The notes below the pieces were generated by a model. The model saw only the letters and a program-made list of their open reading frames with translations. It searched no databases and had not been told where the DNA came from. A program made the translations under genes and the position numbers. DNA of 64,000 nucleotides from Diaminobutyricibacter sp. McL0608. Its GTDB lineage: Bacteria; Actinomycetota; Actinomycetes; Actinomycetales; Microbacteriaceae. Positions 32,151-40,502 of the stretch are shown piece by piece. Position 1 is the first letter of the stretch, and each line of letters begins with the position of its first letter. The DNA is taken from contig NZ_CP154826.1 of assembly GCF_039613825.1 (NCBI RefSeq), positions 2,170,001 through 2,234,000 on the forward strand. The letters are read 5' to 3'.

Positions 32151-33242
32151 GTGTCAGACGTCGGCTGGGTCGAGGCGTCCGCCCGCGACGTCGGCATGGA
32201 TCCCGCCGGTCTTGAACGCGTGGTCGCCCTCATCGACGCGCGTCGGGCATCCGCCCAGCTCTGCGTCCTCCGCGACGGACAGGTCGTGCTCGACCGAAGC
32301 TTCGGATGCGCATCCGAAGCCCTGTTCTGGACGTTCTCGGTCAGCAAACCGTTCGTCGCCCTCGCCGTGCACCTCCTCGTCGAGCGCGGGATGCTCGGGC
32401 TGGACGACCCCGTCGCTCTGCACTGGCCCGAATTCGCGCGCAACGGGAAAGAGCGGATCACCGTTCGGCACGTGCTCACGCATCGGGCGGGAATCCCGTT
32501 CTCGAGTGGTGGGCTCCTCGGGGATGTCGCGGCCATGGCCGACTGGGACCGCTCCACCGCGCTTGCCGAGAACGCGACACCCTGGTGGCCCGCCGGACGC
32601 GTCGTCGGGTACCACATCCTCTCCTACGGTTTCGTGCTCGGCGAACTCGTGCAGCGGGTCTCGGGGATATCGGTGCGTGCCTTCGTCGAGGCCAGCCTGC
32701 TCACACCGCTCGGGCTCGGCGACATCCAGCTCGGCCTGACCGACGGCGCCTGGCCGCGGCACGTTCCCCTGCGCGGTCAGGTGATGACCGACCAGGTGCG
32801 CCGCGTCGTCTTCAACCGGAGGACCGTGCGGCAGGCGGTGATCCCGGCCGCGAGCATCTCGGCGACTGCGCGAGCGATCGCGACGTTCTACAGGATGCTG
32901 CTGAACGGTGGTGAGCTCGACGGGGTGCGGGTGCTGGCGTCCAGCACGGTCGACGAAGCCCGCCGCGTCTCCAGTGACGGCGAGATCGACCAGCTCATGC
33001 ACCATCCTGTGCGATGGGCGCAGGGATTCCAGCTCGCCGGCCCGGCCGGGGCGCACCGTCCGACCGGGACCCACGCCGACCTGCGGACGTTCGGCCACAA
33101 CGGGAGCAGCATCTGCAACACGTGGGCGGACCCGGGGCGCGGGCTGGTGTTCGCCTACCTCACGAACCTTGCTGCGCCGCGGCGGGCATCCCTTCGGCAC
33201 AACTCGGACCTGGCCGACATGCTGCTCGACGCCTGCTCGTAG
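32151..33242 (+). CDS. Serine hydrolase, beta-lactamase/family VIII esterase type
   Basis: 363 residues from GTG 32151 (MSDVGWVEASARDVGMDPAGLERVV), supported by a leaderless -10 box. The SxxK nucleophile motif is FSVSKPF (Ser about 65). The Tyr motif region is HILSYGFVLGELV, lacking the YxN Asn of class C enzymes, as in family VIII esterases. FGHNGSS provides the third motif. No signal peptide, so probably cytoplasmic and more likely an esterase or amidase than an antibiotic-resistance enzyme. Convergent with a MarR gene. Confidence 0.82.
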   Translation: MSDVGWVEASARDVGMDPAGLERVVALIDARRASAQLCVLRDGQVVLDRSFGCASEALFWTFSVSKPFVALAVHLLVERGMLGLDDPVALHWPEFARNGKERITVRHVLTHRAGIPFSSGGLLGDVAAMADWDRSTALAENATPWWPAGRVVGYHILSYGFVLGELVQRVSGISVRAFVEASLLTPLGLGDIQLGLTDGAWPRHVPLRGQVMTDQVRRVVFNRRTVRQAVIPAASISATARAIATFYRMLLNGGELDGVRVLASSTVDEARRVSSDGEIDQLMHHPVRWAQGFQLAGPAGAHRPTGTHADLRTFGHNGSSICNTWADPGRGLVFAYLTNLAAPRRASLRHNSDLADMLLDACS

Positions 33243-33273
33243 CCGCGCCCTGGATGCGACCGGCGCGCCCGGC

Positions 33274-33762
33274 TCAGCCGGCGAGCTCGTCGGTCGCCGC
33301 GCGGCCGGCGGCGGTCGCCCGTTCGAGGAAGTCCGCGAGCACGGCGAGCTGCGCCTCGTCGTAGTCGTCGAAGATGTCGTCCATGGAGCCGTTCATCCCC
33401 GAGTAGAGCCGGAACAGCTCCCCGGTGCGGCCGGGCAGGGCCCGCACCTGCACCGCGCGGCGGTCGGCGGCGTCGCGTTCGCGCACGATCCAGCCGTTCT
33501 TCTCAAGCCGGTCGAGTATCCCCGTGATCGTCGCCGGATGCAGTCCCGCGCGACGAGCGAGCTCGCTGGGGCTCATCGGCCCGTGCATCGCAATGACGTC
33601 CAGGCAGTCGAGGTCGACGTCACGGAGGTCGACGCGCGACCCGACCTGGTGGTTGAGGAGCGAGATCTGGTTGTTGAACTCGCGCATCGTGAGTTTGATC
33701 GACGTCGCGATCCGCCGTCGGCGGCGTGCGTCGTCCGCATCCTCAGTTAATTTGGTTTTCAT
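33274..33762 (-). CDS. MarR-family regulator
   Basis: 162 residues. A charged N-terminus (MKTKLTEDADDARRRRR) is followed by the MarR domain: LDCLDVIAMHGPMSPSELARRAGLHPATITGILDRLEKNGWIVRERDAADRRAVQVRALP. AAAAGG-type Shine-Dalgarno lies about 7 nt before the ATG. It is divergent from the NAD(P)H-binding gene at 33803 with only 40 nt between, so it probably represses both. Inducer unknown; this genome region has a second MarR at 10784 for carotenoids. Confidence 0.87.
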   Translation of the reverse strand: MKTKLTEDADDARRRRRIATSIKLTMREFNNQISLLNHQVGSRVDLRDVDLDCLDVIAMHGPMSPSELARRAGLHPATITGILDRLEKNGWIVRERDAADRRAVQVRALPGRTGELFRLYSGMNGSMDDIFDDYDEAQLAVLADFLERATAAGRAATDELAG

Positions 33763-33792
33763 ATGATACCTTTTTCATATTGTACGGATAAT
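33756..33792. promoter_or_regulatory. Overlapping divergent promoters with repeated operator motif
   Basis: TTTTCATAT occurs twice, 16 bp apart (33756-33764 and 33772-33780), covering the MarR start codon and its promoter. On the minus strand TACAAT (plus 33779-33784) is a good -10. On the plus strand GATAAT (33787-33792) precedes the GAGGAGG ribosome-binding site of the gene at 33803. The repeats are candidate MarR binding sites. Confidence 0.5.
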
Positions 33793-33802
33793 TGAGGAGG
33801 AC

Positions 33803-34510
33803 ATGTTGAACATAGTCGTTTTCGGCGCAAACGGCGGGACCGGGCGCCTACTGGTGCGTCAGGCGCTGGATGCTGGACACACGGTCACGGCCGTCACCCG
33901 CCATCAGGACGCCTTCCCCATCGCTCACGAGAACCTGACCGTGCTCGCGGCCGACGTCTACGACCCGAACGCGGTCGACAGCGCGGTCGCCGGCCACGAC
34001 GTCGTACTCTCGGCGCTGGGCGTGCCATACGGCCGCAAGCCCATCTCCGTCTACTCGACGGGCGTCGCGAACATCATCACGGCGATGGACCGGCACGGCA
34101 TCCGCCGCCTGGTCTGCGTGAGCTCGAGCGCCACAGATCCCGCGACGCGGTACCACGACACCGGCGGCGGCTTCTTCTTCGAGAAGGTCCTGAAGCCGAT
34201 CATCACGAAGACGATGGGCAAAGAGCTGTACGCGGACATGCTGCGGATGGAGCAACTGGTGCAGCAGAGCGATCTCGAATTCACGATCGTCCGGCCGTCC
34301 GGGCTCTTCGAGACCCCTGGGGTGACCGAGTACGTCGACGCGGCGATCGAGTTGCCCGAACGGTTCACGTCGCGCGCCGACCTCGCCGCGTTCATGATGC
34401 GCCTCGGCGAAGGAACCGAGTACTCGCGCACATCCGCGGCCGTCGCGACCGTCTCGACGCATCCGCGGGTCATCGACCTCATCCGCCAGGAGGCCCTGGG
34501 CCGCTCCTGA
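33803..34510 (+). CDS. NAD(P)H-binding NmrA/SDR-like protein
   Basis: 235 residues, ATG preceded by GAGGAGG. The N-terminal Rossmann motif NIVVFGANGGTGRLLVRQAL and DVVLSALGVPYGRKPISVYSTGVANIITAM, RRLVCVSSSAT and FTIVRPSGLFETP show an atypical SDR of the NmrA/biliverdin-reductase-B-like type. The classical YxxxK of active SDRs is not evident, so it may be a redox sensor or reductase. Divergent MarR genes paired with this family usually respond to oxidants or quinones; that link is inferred. A long palindrome follows the gene. Confidence 0.8.
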   Translation: MLNIVVFGANGGTGRLLVRQALDAGHTVTAVTRHQDAFPIAHENLTVLAADVYDPNAVDSAVAGHDVVLSALGVPYGRKPISVYSTGVANIITAMDRHGIRRLVCVSSSATDPATRYHDTGGGFFFEKVLKPIITKTMGKELYADMLRMEQLVQQSDLEFTIVRPSGLFETPGVTEYVDAAIELPERFTSRADLAAFMMRLGEGTEYSRTSAAVATVSTHPRVIDLIRQEALGRS

Positions 34511-34532
34511 TCGCGCCTACAGACCAATCGCG

Positions 34533-34589
34533 CGAGCACAGGGAAAAGCATCCCGAGTCGCGGATTCGGGATGCTTTTCCCTGTGCTCG
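34533..34589. repeat. Long palindrome, copy 1 of a three-copy family
   Basis: A perfect 24-bp inverted repeat (34533-34556 with 34566-34589) with a 9-nt loop. The ends read CGAGCACAGGGAAAAGC and its complement. It lies 23 nt after the stop of the NAD(P)H-binding gene. The T-run is inside the stem rather than after it, so it is not a textbook intrinsic terminator. Related copies at 40104 and 42661 share the terminal CGAGCACAGG and the AAAA/TTTT stem. Confidence 0.75.
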
Positions 34590-34694
34590 GCGGCCGGCTG
34601 CGGCAGGCGGACGGGTGGCGCGAGCCGAGCGGCAGGCGGAAGATAAGCAGCGGGGGGCCGCAACGCAGCTGACTATCGGTGAGGATCGCCGCGC

Positions 34695-36530
34695 ATGAGT
34701 TCAGAGGTTCCAGGCACGCGAAGCGATGCCGACAGGATCCGGATGCAGTTCGACACGCTGGCCGCGATGGCCGACGACCTGGCCGGGCACTTCGCCCTCG
34801 AGCCACTTCTGGAGCGCATCCTCCGCCACACCATGGAGCTGCTCGGCTGCGACTCCGGTTCCATCTGCACGGTCGACGAGGTCGCCGGCACGTACCGCAA
34901 GGATGTCGACCTCGGCGTCGGCTGCCAGGCCGGCGAGACCTATCCGCTCGACGAAGGCGTGACCGGCGAGGTGGTGCGTGCCCGGACATCCGTCATCTTC
35001 GACGAGTACGCGCAGGTGCGCCGCGGGCACATCTCCGGCCCGGACAGGGCTGCGCTGCACGGCGTGATCGGGGTCCCCATCCGCTGGAACGGCGCCATCA
35101 TCGGCACCTGTGTGCTGTTCAGCCGCGACCCGGTGCGCAAATTCACCCAATCGGATGCGACCCTGCTCGAACTCTTCGCGACCCACGCCGGCATCGCGAT
35201 CACGAACGCGCGGCTTCACGCACAGGCCGCCGACCGGGCGAGCGAAGCCGCGATCATGACGGAGCGCGAGCGGGTGGTGCGCGACGTCCACGACACGGTC
35301 GGCCGCGGCCTGGCGGCCATCCTGCTGCGGCTGGATGAGGCAGAGCGGGCGATCTACACGTCCGGCGACCCCCGAGGTGCACTGACCGGCGCACGCGACG
35401 CCGCCCGTTCTGCGCTGACCGAGACGCAGCGCACGGTGCTCGGGCTCGGCCCGGCACTGCTCGACGGCCACTCGCTGAGCGAGGCGGTCTCGCTCGAACT
35501 CGCCTGGGTGGAGTCGGCTGCGTCGCTCAGCACCCGGCTCGTCGTGGTGGGCGAGTCGCAGCCGCTCGCGCCGGAGATCGCGCGGCAGCTCTTCCGGATC
35601 GTGCAGGAGGCGCTGACGAATGTGATCGAGCATGCCGGCGCCCGCCAGGTGCGGGTCGGGCTCGTCTACGGGAGCCAGGCCGTGACGGCGTTGATCGAGG
35701 ACGACGGCCGCGGCTTCGACGTCGAAGCCCTCGCCCAGCCGCCGGCCTTCCCGCTGCGCGGCCTCGGCCTGCAGGGTCTTGCCGCTCGCGCCCAGCACCT
35801 CGGCGGCTCGGTGCAGATCGAATCGACGCCGCTCTGGGGCACGCGCGTTCGGGCGGAACTCCCCTACTTCGGCGGCGGCCCGTCGGAAGCGCCTCGGTCA
35901 CGGTGGCGGGTGCTGGTCGTGCACGAGAACGCGGTGGTGCGCGCCGGCCTCGTGCGGATGCTCGGGCTGGCCGAACCGGACATCCAGGTCGTCGGCGAGG
36001 TCGCGGATGCGGCGAGCGCGGTGGAAGCGTACGGGCTGCTGCACCCGCACGTGGTGCTTGCGAATCTCGACCTTCCGCACATCGACGGCGTGCAGTTGAC
36101 GTCGCACCTGCGAGCGAGCGACCCGGCGGCGGCCGTGGTGCTGCTGATCACGACGGTCACGGATGAGCGGGTCAGGGACGCCGCGCAGGTCGGCGCCGCG
36201 GGCTTCGCCGAGTTCGGCACGGACGCGCCGGGCCTTGCGCGTTCGGTGGTCGCGGCGGCCAGGGGCGACCTGCTTGTGACTGCGGAGTTCCTCAGCCGGT
36301 TCACCGCATCCCTCGCCCGGGCGGAATCGGATGGCGACTTCGCCGACGACCCGCTGACTGCGCGGGAGCGCGAGGTGCGTGCTCTGGTCGAGCAGGGGCT
36401 CCCCGACAAGCAGATCGCGACGGCCCTCGGGATCTCCGTGAAGACCGTGGAAAAGCATGTCGGCGCGATCCTGCGCAAGACGGGAGCGGCGAATCGCACG
36501 GTGCTCGCCGGGCAGGCGCTCCACAACTAG
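34695..36530 (+). CDS. GAF-histidine kinase fused to pseudo-receiver and LuxR HTH
   Basis: 611 residues. GAF domain about 20-180 (LLERILRHTMELLGCDSGSI ... IGVPIRWNGAIIGTCVLF). HisKA_3 with the phospho-acceptor His (RERVVRDVHDTVGRGLAAI, about residue 200). HATPase with N-box FRIVQEALTNVIEHAGA and G-boxes DDGRGFD and GLGLQGLAARA. A receiver-like domain follows (about 412-530), then a NarL-type HTH (PLTAREREVRALVEQGLPDKQIATALGISVKTVEKHV). The receiver lacks its acidic pair (VVHEN), phospho-Asp (LANLDLP) and Lys. It should sense a ligand and bind DNA in one polypeptide. Confidence 0.85.
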   Translation: MSSEVPGTRSDADRIRMQFDTLAAMADDLAGHFALEPLLERILRHTMELLGCDSGSICTVDEVAGTYRKDVDLGVGCQAGETYPLDEGVTGEVVRARTSVIFDEYAQVRRGHISGPDRAALHGVIGVPIRWNGAIIGTCVLFSRDPVRKFTQSDATLLELFATHAGIAITNARLHAQAADRASEAAIMTERERVVRDVHDTVGRGLAAILLRLDEAERAIYTSGDPRGALTGARDAARSALTETQRTVLGLGPALLDGHSLSEAVSLELAWVESAASLSTRLVVVGESQPLAPEIARQLFRIVQEALTNVIEHAGARQVRVGLVYGSQAVTALIEDDGRGFDVEALAQPPAFPLRGLGLQGLAARAQHLGGSVQIESTPLWGTRVRAELPYFGGGPSEAPRSRWRVLVVHENAVVRAGLVRMLGLAEPDIQVVGEVADAASAVEAYGLLHPHVVLANLDLPHIDGVQLTSHLRASDPAAAVVLLITTVTDERVRDAAQVGAAGFAEFGTDAPGLARSVVAAARGDLLVTAEFLSRFTASLARAESDGDFADDPLTAREREVRALVEQGLPDKQIATALGISVKTVEKHVGAILRKTGAANRTVLAGQALHN

Positions 36531-36611
36531 CGAATCGATTCGCCGAAGACCGATCTTCACGGCCGGTGGGCTGGTCGTTCTTTGGCGAACGGATTCCGGT
36601 CTCGGGCCACG

Positions 36612-36650
36612 TGCGGGGTTCCCCTACCGCGCAGGTAGGGGAACCCCGCA
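36612..36650. other. Perfect 17-bp hairpin upstream of the aldolase operon
   Basis: Arms 36612-36628 and 36634-36650 (TGCGGGGTTCCCCTACC and its complement) enclose a 5-nt loop. Its sequence is unrelated to the 34533/40104/42661 family. It sits between the sensor gene and the aldolase gene, about 57 nt before the ATG. It may end the upstream transcript or be an operator of the sugar-phosphate operon. No T-run follows. Confidence 0.5.
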
Positions 36651-36706
36651 TGTCGCGTGTACCCGCACTCTGCCTACGGTGAGCGTGGACGACCGAGGAG
36701 GTTCCC

Positions 36707-37567
36707 ATGCCAGTCGTGTCTTTGCAGGAGATCGTCGGGCGGGCATTCGATGAGCGTTACGGCGTGCCTGCGATCAACATCGTGAACGACCTCACGCTCG
36801 AGGCCGTCCTGGCCGGGGTGGTCGAGGCGCGTTCGCCGCTGATCGTCCAGACGAGTGTGAAGACGGTGAAGTCGATCGGCTCCGAGGTGCTGTTCGGCAT
36901 GTGGACGACGATGACGAAGAACATCGATGTACCGGTGACCCTCCACCTCGATCACTGCCCGGAGCGCGCTGTCATCTCCGAGTGTCTCGAACGAGGCTGG
37001 AATTCGGTGCTGTTCGACGCATCCACTCTCGATGTCGCGGAGAACCAGCGGCAGACCGTCGAGGTCGTCGCTGAAGCGCGCCGCTACGGCGCCGGCGTCG
37101 AGGGCGAGATCGAGGCGATCAAGGGAGTCGAGGACGGGATCGGCTCCGACACCGAGTCGAAACGGCAGAGTCTGGAGACCGCGGTCACGTTCATCGAGAA
37201 GACAGGGGTGGATGTGTTCGCCCCGTCGATCGGCAACGCTCACGGCGTCTACTCGCACACCCCCGAACTGGACTTCCAGCGGGTGACCGACCTCGTTGCT
37301 GCGACGAGCACTCCGATCGCGCTGCACGGCGGCAGCGGCATGACGGATGCGCAGTTCGCCGACCTGATCTCGCGCGGCTGCGCCAAGGTGAACATCTCCA
37401 CCGCCCTGAAGATCGAGTTCATGAAGTCGAGCCTCGCGTACCTGAGGGGGGCCGAGGAGCGGGACAAGTGGGATCCGCCGTCACTGTTCGCGGATGTGCG
37501 CCAGCACGTCGTCGATCTGGCCACCGGTCTTGCGGCTTCGTTCGGCAGCGCAGGAAAGGCCTGGTGA
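36707..37567 (+). CDS. Class II ketose-bisphosphate aldolase family
   Basis: 286 residues, ATG with GAGGAGG. Class II Zn aldolase motifs are complete: VTLHLDHCPE (Asp and His), EGEIEAIKGVEDGI, PSIGNAHGVYSHTP (Zn His) and IALHGGSGM (Zn His), then GCAKVNISTAL for phosphate binding. It should cleave or form a ketose-1-phosphate or bisphosphate using DHAP. It opens a cassette with a HAD phosphatase and DhaL/DhaK, whose kinase product is DHAP. Whether its natural aldehyde is GAP, glycolaldehyde or another is unknown. Confidence 0.88.
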   Translation: MPVVSLQEIVGRAFDERYGVPAINIVNDLTLEAVLAGVVEARSPLIVQTSVKTVKSIGSEVLFGMWTTMTKNIDVPVTLHLDHCPERAVISECLERGWNSVLFDASTLDVAENQRQTVEVVAEARRYGAGVEGEIEAIKGVEDGIGSDTESKRQSLETAVTFIEKTGVDVFAPSIGNAHGVYSHTPELDFQRVTDLVAATSTPIALHGGSGMTDAQFADLISRGCAKVNISTALKIEFMKSSLAYLRGAEERDKWDPPSLFADVRQHVVDLATGLAASFGSAGKAW

Positions 37568-37574
37568 GGCCGGC

Positions 37575-38366
37575 ATGCCGACCCTCATCTTCGACTGCGA
37601 CGGGGTGCTCGCCGACACCGAGCGCAACGGACACCTGCCGGCGTTCAATCGCACGTTCGCAGAGTTCGGTCTTCACGTGCAGTGGAGCGACGAGGACTAC
37701 GCCCGTAAAGTGCTGATCGGCGGCGGCAAGGAGCGCATGGCGACACTTCTCACCCCGGAGTTCGTCGCCGCGAACGGACTGCCCTCCGATCCTGACGGCC
37801 AGCGCGACCTGCTCGCTGCCTGGCACAAGCGCAAGACCGCCATCTACACCGAGCTCGTCGACGCGGGCGCCCTTCCTGCGCGGACGGGGATCCGCCGCAT
37901 CGTCGAAGAAGCGGATGCTGCGGGCTGGGGCCTCGCCGTGGCCTCCACCTCTGCGGAACCCTCCGTTCGTGCTGTGCTCGTACACGCCGTGGGCGACCGT
38001 CTTGCCTCCCATTTCGCCGTCTTCGCCGGCGATATCGTCGCGCACAAGAAGCCGGCACCCGACATCTACCTGCTCGCACTCGAGCAGCTGGGGGTCGCGG
38101 CCAGCGATGCCGCCGTCGTGGAGGACAGTGGCAACGGAGTCGCCGCGTCCGTCGCCGCGGGCCTGCGCACGGTGGTCACCGTCAGCGCCTACACCGGCGA
38201 CGACGACTTCACCGGGGCGTCTCTCGTTGTGAGTTCGCTGGGCGACCCCGGTGAACCCGCACGGGTGATCGCCGACCCGTACGCCATCGGCCCCAGCGAC
38301 CAGGTGACGCTCGCCGACCTCGCCGCGATGCTCACGCATCCGCTACCGCAACACCCCACCGCCTGA
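37575..38366 (+). CDS. HAD-superfamily phosphatase (CbbY/beta-PGM-like)
   Basis: 263 residues from ATG 37575, 7 nt after the aldolase stop. Motif I FDCDGVLADTERNG, motif II ASTSAEPS, motif III KKPAPDIY and motif IV VEDSGNGVAAS are intact, so it should be a Mg-dependent phosphatase or phosphomutase on sugar phosphates. A helical cap lies between motifs I and II. Cotranscribed with the aldolase and DhaL/K genes. Likely substrates are small ketose or polyol phosphates made in this cassette. Confidence 0.85.
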   Translation: MPTLIFDCDGVLADTERNGHLPAFNRTFAEFGLHVQWSDEDYARKVLIGGGKERMATLLTPEFVAANGLPSDPDGQRDLLAAWHKRKTAIYTELVDAGALPARTGIRRIVEEADAAGWGLAVASTSAEPSVRAVLVHAVGDRLASHFAVFAGDIVAHKKPAPDIYLLALEQLGVAASDAAVVEDSGNGVAASVAAGLRTVVTVSAYTGDDDFTGASLVVSSLGDPGEPARVIADPYAIGPSDQVTLADLAAMLTHPLPQHPTA

Positions 38367-38378
38367 CGAGGAGAAGCC

Positions 38379-39029
38379 ATGACGTCACAGAGTTTCGCCG
38401 ACACCGAGTTCGTCGTGCGCACCATCGCGCAGACAGCCGTCGACAACGAGAAGTATTTCGGCGACCTCGACTCGGTCGTCGGCGACGGGGACTTCGGATT
38501 CTCGCTCGCTCGCGGCTTCGAGATCGTGCTGAACGACTGGGACGGCTACGACCGGTCCGACATCGGCACGTTCCTCCAGAAGATCGCTGTGGTGATCACG
38601 AGCCGCATCGGCGGAACGTCCGGACCGATCTGGGGCACAGCGTTCCTGCGTGCTGCCACCGTCGCAAAAGGCCGAGACGAACTCACCGGCGAAGATGTGG
38701 TCACGATGCTCCGCAAAGCGACGGAAGGCATCATGGCCCGCGGAAACGCCGAACTCGGTGACAAGACCCTGCTCGATGCGATCGCGCCGATGACCGACAC
38801 GATCGAGGAACGCCTCGCGGCTGGCGATGCGTCGGATGCGGTGGTCGCGGCCGCAACATCCGCCGCCCGGACCGCCGCCGACGCCACCATCACGATGCAG
38901 GCGCGCCGGGGTCGCGCCTCGTACACCGGCGAGCGCAGCATCGGGTCGGTCGATCCGGGCGCGATCGCTGTCGCCGTCATCCTGGAACGCCTCCAGTCGA
39001 CCTGGGCCGACCGCCCGAAGACCACCTGA
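38379..39029 (+). CDS. dhaL: Dihydroxyacetone kinase subunit L-like
   Basis: 216 residues with GAGGAG about 5 nt upstream. DhaL nucleotide/Mg motif VVGDGDFGFSLARG (Asp ligands), GGTSGPIWGTAFLRAA and LGDKTLLDAIAPM are conserved, and RRGRASYTGERSIGSVDPGA is the usual DhaL ending. It carries the ATP/ADP site that phosphorylates the substrate held on DhaK. No DhaM (PTS) gene is nearby, so the phosphoryl source (ATP directly or PTS) cannot be told. Order here is L before K. Confidence 0.9.
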   Translation: MTSQSFADTEFVVRTIAQTAVDNEKYFGDLDSVVGDGDFGFSLARGFEIVLNDWDGYDRSDIGTFLQKIAVVITSRIGGTSGPIWGTAFLRAATVAKGRDELTGEDVVTMLRKATEGIMARGNAELGDKTLLDAIAPMTDTIEERLAAGDASDAVVAAATSAARTAADATITMQARRGRASYTGERSIGSVDPGAIAVAVILERLQSTWADRPKTT

Positions 39030-39091
39030 GGGGTCGCCCCCAGGGACAGCAACAACACACGAGTACGTCACACGACGAAGTGGAGAGAGAA

Positions 39092-40087
39092 ATGAAGAAG
39101 TTCGTCAACGATCCCCTGCAGTTCGTTCCCGAGATGCTCACAGGCATCGCGCTCGCCAACCCGGACACCCTCGAGTATGTGCCGGACTACAACCTGATCA
39201 AGCGGGCCGACTCTCCGCGCGACGACAAGGTCTCGATCATCCAGGGCTCCGGCTCTGGTCACGAACCCGCCCATGTGATGGTCGTCGGCCCCGGGATGCT
39301 CGACGCCGCGTGCCCCGGTGACGTGTTCGCCGCGCCGCCCATGGACTACGTCTACGAGACGACGAAGCTGCTCGCCTCCCCCAAGGGCGTCCTGCTGCTT
39401 GTGAACAACTACACGGGCGACCGCATGGCGTTCGACATGGCGCAGGAGATGAGCCTCGCGGACGGCGTGAAGGTGAAGACGCTGTTCATCGACGACGACG
39501 TGGCCGTGCAGGACTCGACCTACACGGTGGGCCGCCGCGGTGTCGCAGGCAACTTCTTCGTGATGAAGGCTGTGGGCGCTGCGGCCGAGGCGGGGGCCGA
39601 TCTCGACGAGGTCGTCCGCATCGGTGAGAAGGTCAACTCGGTCACCCGCACGATGGGGCTCGCGCTGACCGCATGCACGCCTCCGGCGAAGGGGTCGCCG
39701 CTGTTCGAACTCGGCGACGACGAGATCGAGATCGGCGTGGGCATCCACGGTGAGCCCGGGCGCCGGCGCGCGAAGATCATGCCGGCGAACGACCTGGTCG
39801 ACGTGCTGCTCGATCCGGTCGTCAGCGACCTGCCGTTCGAGAGCGGCGACAGGGTCGCGCTGATGATCAACGGGCTCGGCGGCACACCCATCAGCGAGCT
39901 GTATCTGGTGTACGGCATCGCCCACGAGAAGCTCGCTGCGAAAGGCATCACGGTCGGACGCAGCTATGTCGGCGAGTACTGCACGTCGCTCGACATGGCC
40001 GGCGCATCCCTCACCCTCGTCAAGCTCGACGACGAGATCGAAGGTCTGCTCGCCGCGCCCGCCGAGATCGGCCTGCGCATCTTCTGA
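39092..40087 (+). CDS. dhaK: Dihydroxyacetone kinase subunit K-like
   Basis: 331 residues from ATG 39092 with GGAGAGAG upstream; the GTG at 39080 lies at the Shine-Dalgarno. Substrate site: QGSGSGHEPAH (His about 56) and IGVGIHGEPGRRRA, where the His (about 219) forms the covalent hemiaminal with the ketone. DYNLIKR, GRRGVAGNFFVMKAVGAAAE are typical DAK1. Some actinobacterial homologues phosphorylate erythrulose rather than dihydroxyacetone, which the aldolase/HAD context allows. Confidence 0.9.
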   Translation: MKKFVNDPLQFVPEMLTGIALANPDTLEYVPDYNLIKRADSPRDDKVSIIQGSGSGHEPAHVMVVGPGMLDAACPGDVFAAPPMDYVYETTKLLASPKGVLLLVNNYTGDRMAFDMAQEMSLADGVKVKTLFIDDDVAVQDSTYTVGRRGVAGNFFVMKAVGAAAEAGADLDEVVRIGEKVNSVTRTMGLALTACTPPAKGSPLFELGDDEIEIGVGIHGEPGRRRAKIMPANDLVDVLLDPVVSDLPFESGDRVALMINGLGGTPISELYLVYGIAHEKLAAKGITVGRSYVGEYCTSLDMAGASLTLVKLDDEIEGLLAAPAEIGLRIF

Positions 40088-40103
40088 GCGCGCCGAATTT
40101 CGT

Positions 40104-40160
40104 CGAGCACAGGAAAAGTCACCTCATCGTCGCGGTTCGGGGTGCTTTTTCCTGTGCTCG
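40104..40160. repeat. Long palindrome, copy 2 of a three-copy family
   Basis: Left arm CGAGCACAGGAAAAGTCACC (40104-40123) and right arm 40141-40160 pair over 20 bp with a two-base mismatch near the middle. The 17-nt loop contains GTCGCGGTTCGG, close to the loop of copy 1. It lies 16 nt after the dhaK stop. Confidence 0.7.
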
Positions 40161-40253
40161 CGGGTGCGTGGGCGGGGCTGGGCGGCGCTGGCGTGCGCGC
40201 GTAGTGTGAGCGGTGGCGGCGATCGACGCCGATCCTGAGGTGTGGAGGTTCGA

Positions 40254-40502
40254 ATGAGTGCGATCAACGACGACGACATCACGACCGATGCGGCAGGCAG
40301 CGGCGAAGGCCCGGCGGACGGGGGCGCGAATCCGGGCGGACACGACGGCGCGGCGGACGGCGGCGCCGGTGAGGGTCCCGCAGACAGCGGTGCGAACCCG
40401 GACGGCCACGACGGCGGGGCGGATGGTGGCGCGGCCGAAGGTCCGGCCGACGGCGGCGCGGGCGCAGGCGGAAACGACGGCGGCGCAGACGGTTCGGCTT
40501 GA
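40254..40502 (+). CDS. Leader-plus-three-repeat Gly/Asp-rich peptide
   Basis: 82 residues from ATG 40254 with GGAGG 6 nt upstream. Residues 1-16 (MSAINDDDITTDAAGS) look like a leader. Residues 17-82 are exactly three 22-residue repeats of the form GEGPAD-GGANPGG-HDGGADGGA. His or Asn stands at one fixed position, next to invariant Asp-Gly. No membrane segment or signal peptide. The stop TGA overlaps the next ATG (TGATG), coupling it to a JmjC-type oxygenase. I know no function; a modified-peptide substrate is a plausible inference. Confidence 0.7.
   Translation: MSAINDDDITTDAAGSGEGPADGGANPGGHDGAADGGAGEGPADSGANPDGHDGGADGGAAEGPADGGAGAGGNDGGADGSA
40302..40499 (+). repeat. Three tandem 66-bp coding repeats
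   Basis: 40302-40367, 40368-40433 and 40434-40499 encode the three 22-residue units without gaps. The unit boundaries coincide with the end of the leader and with the stop codon. Units 1 and 2 are closest; unit 3 changes N-P to G-A and H to N. Confidence 0.8.

Noticed and set aside
33245-33290. Short CCGGC/GCCGG inverted repeat between convergent serine hydrolase and MarR genes as terminator
   Set aside because: Only 5-bp arms overlapping a stop codon, expected by chance at this G+C.
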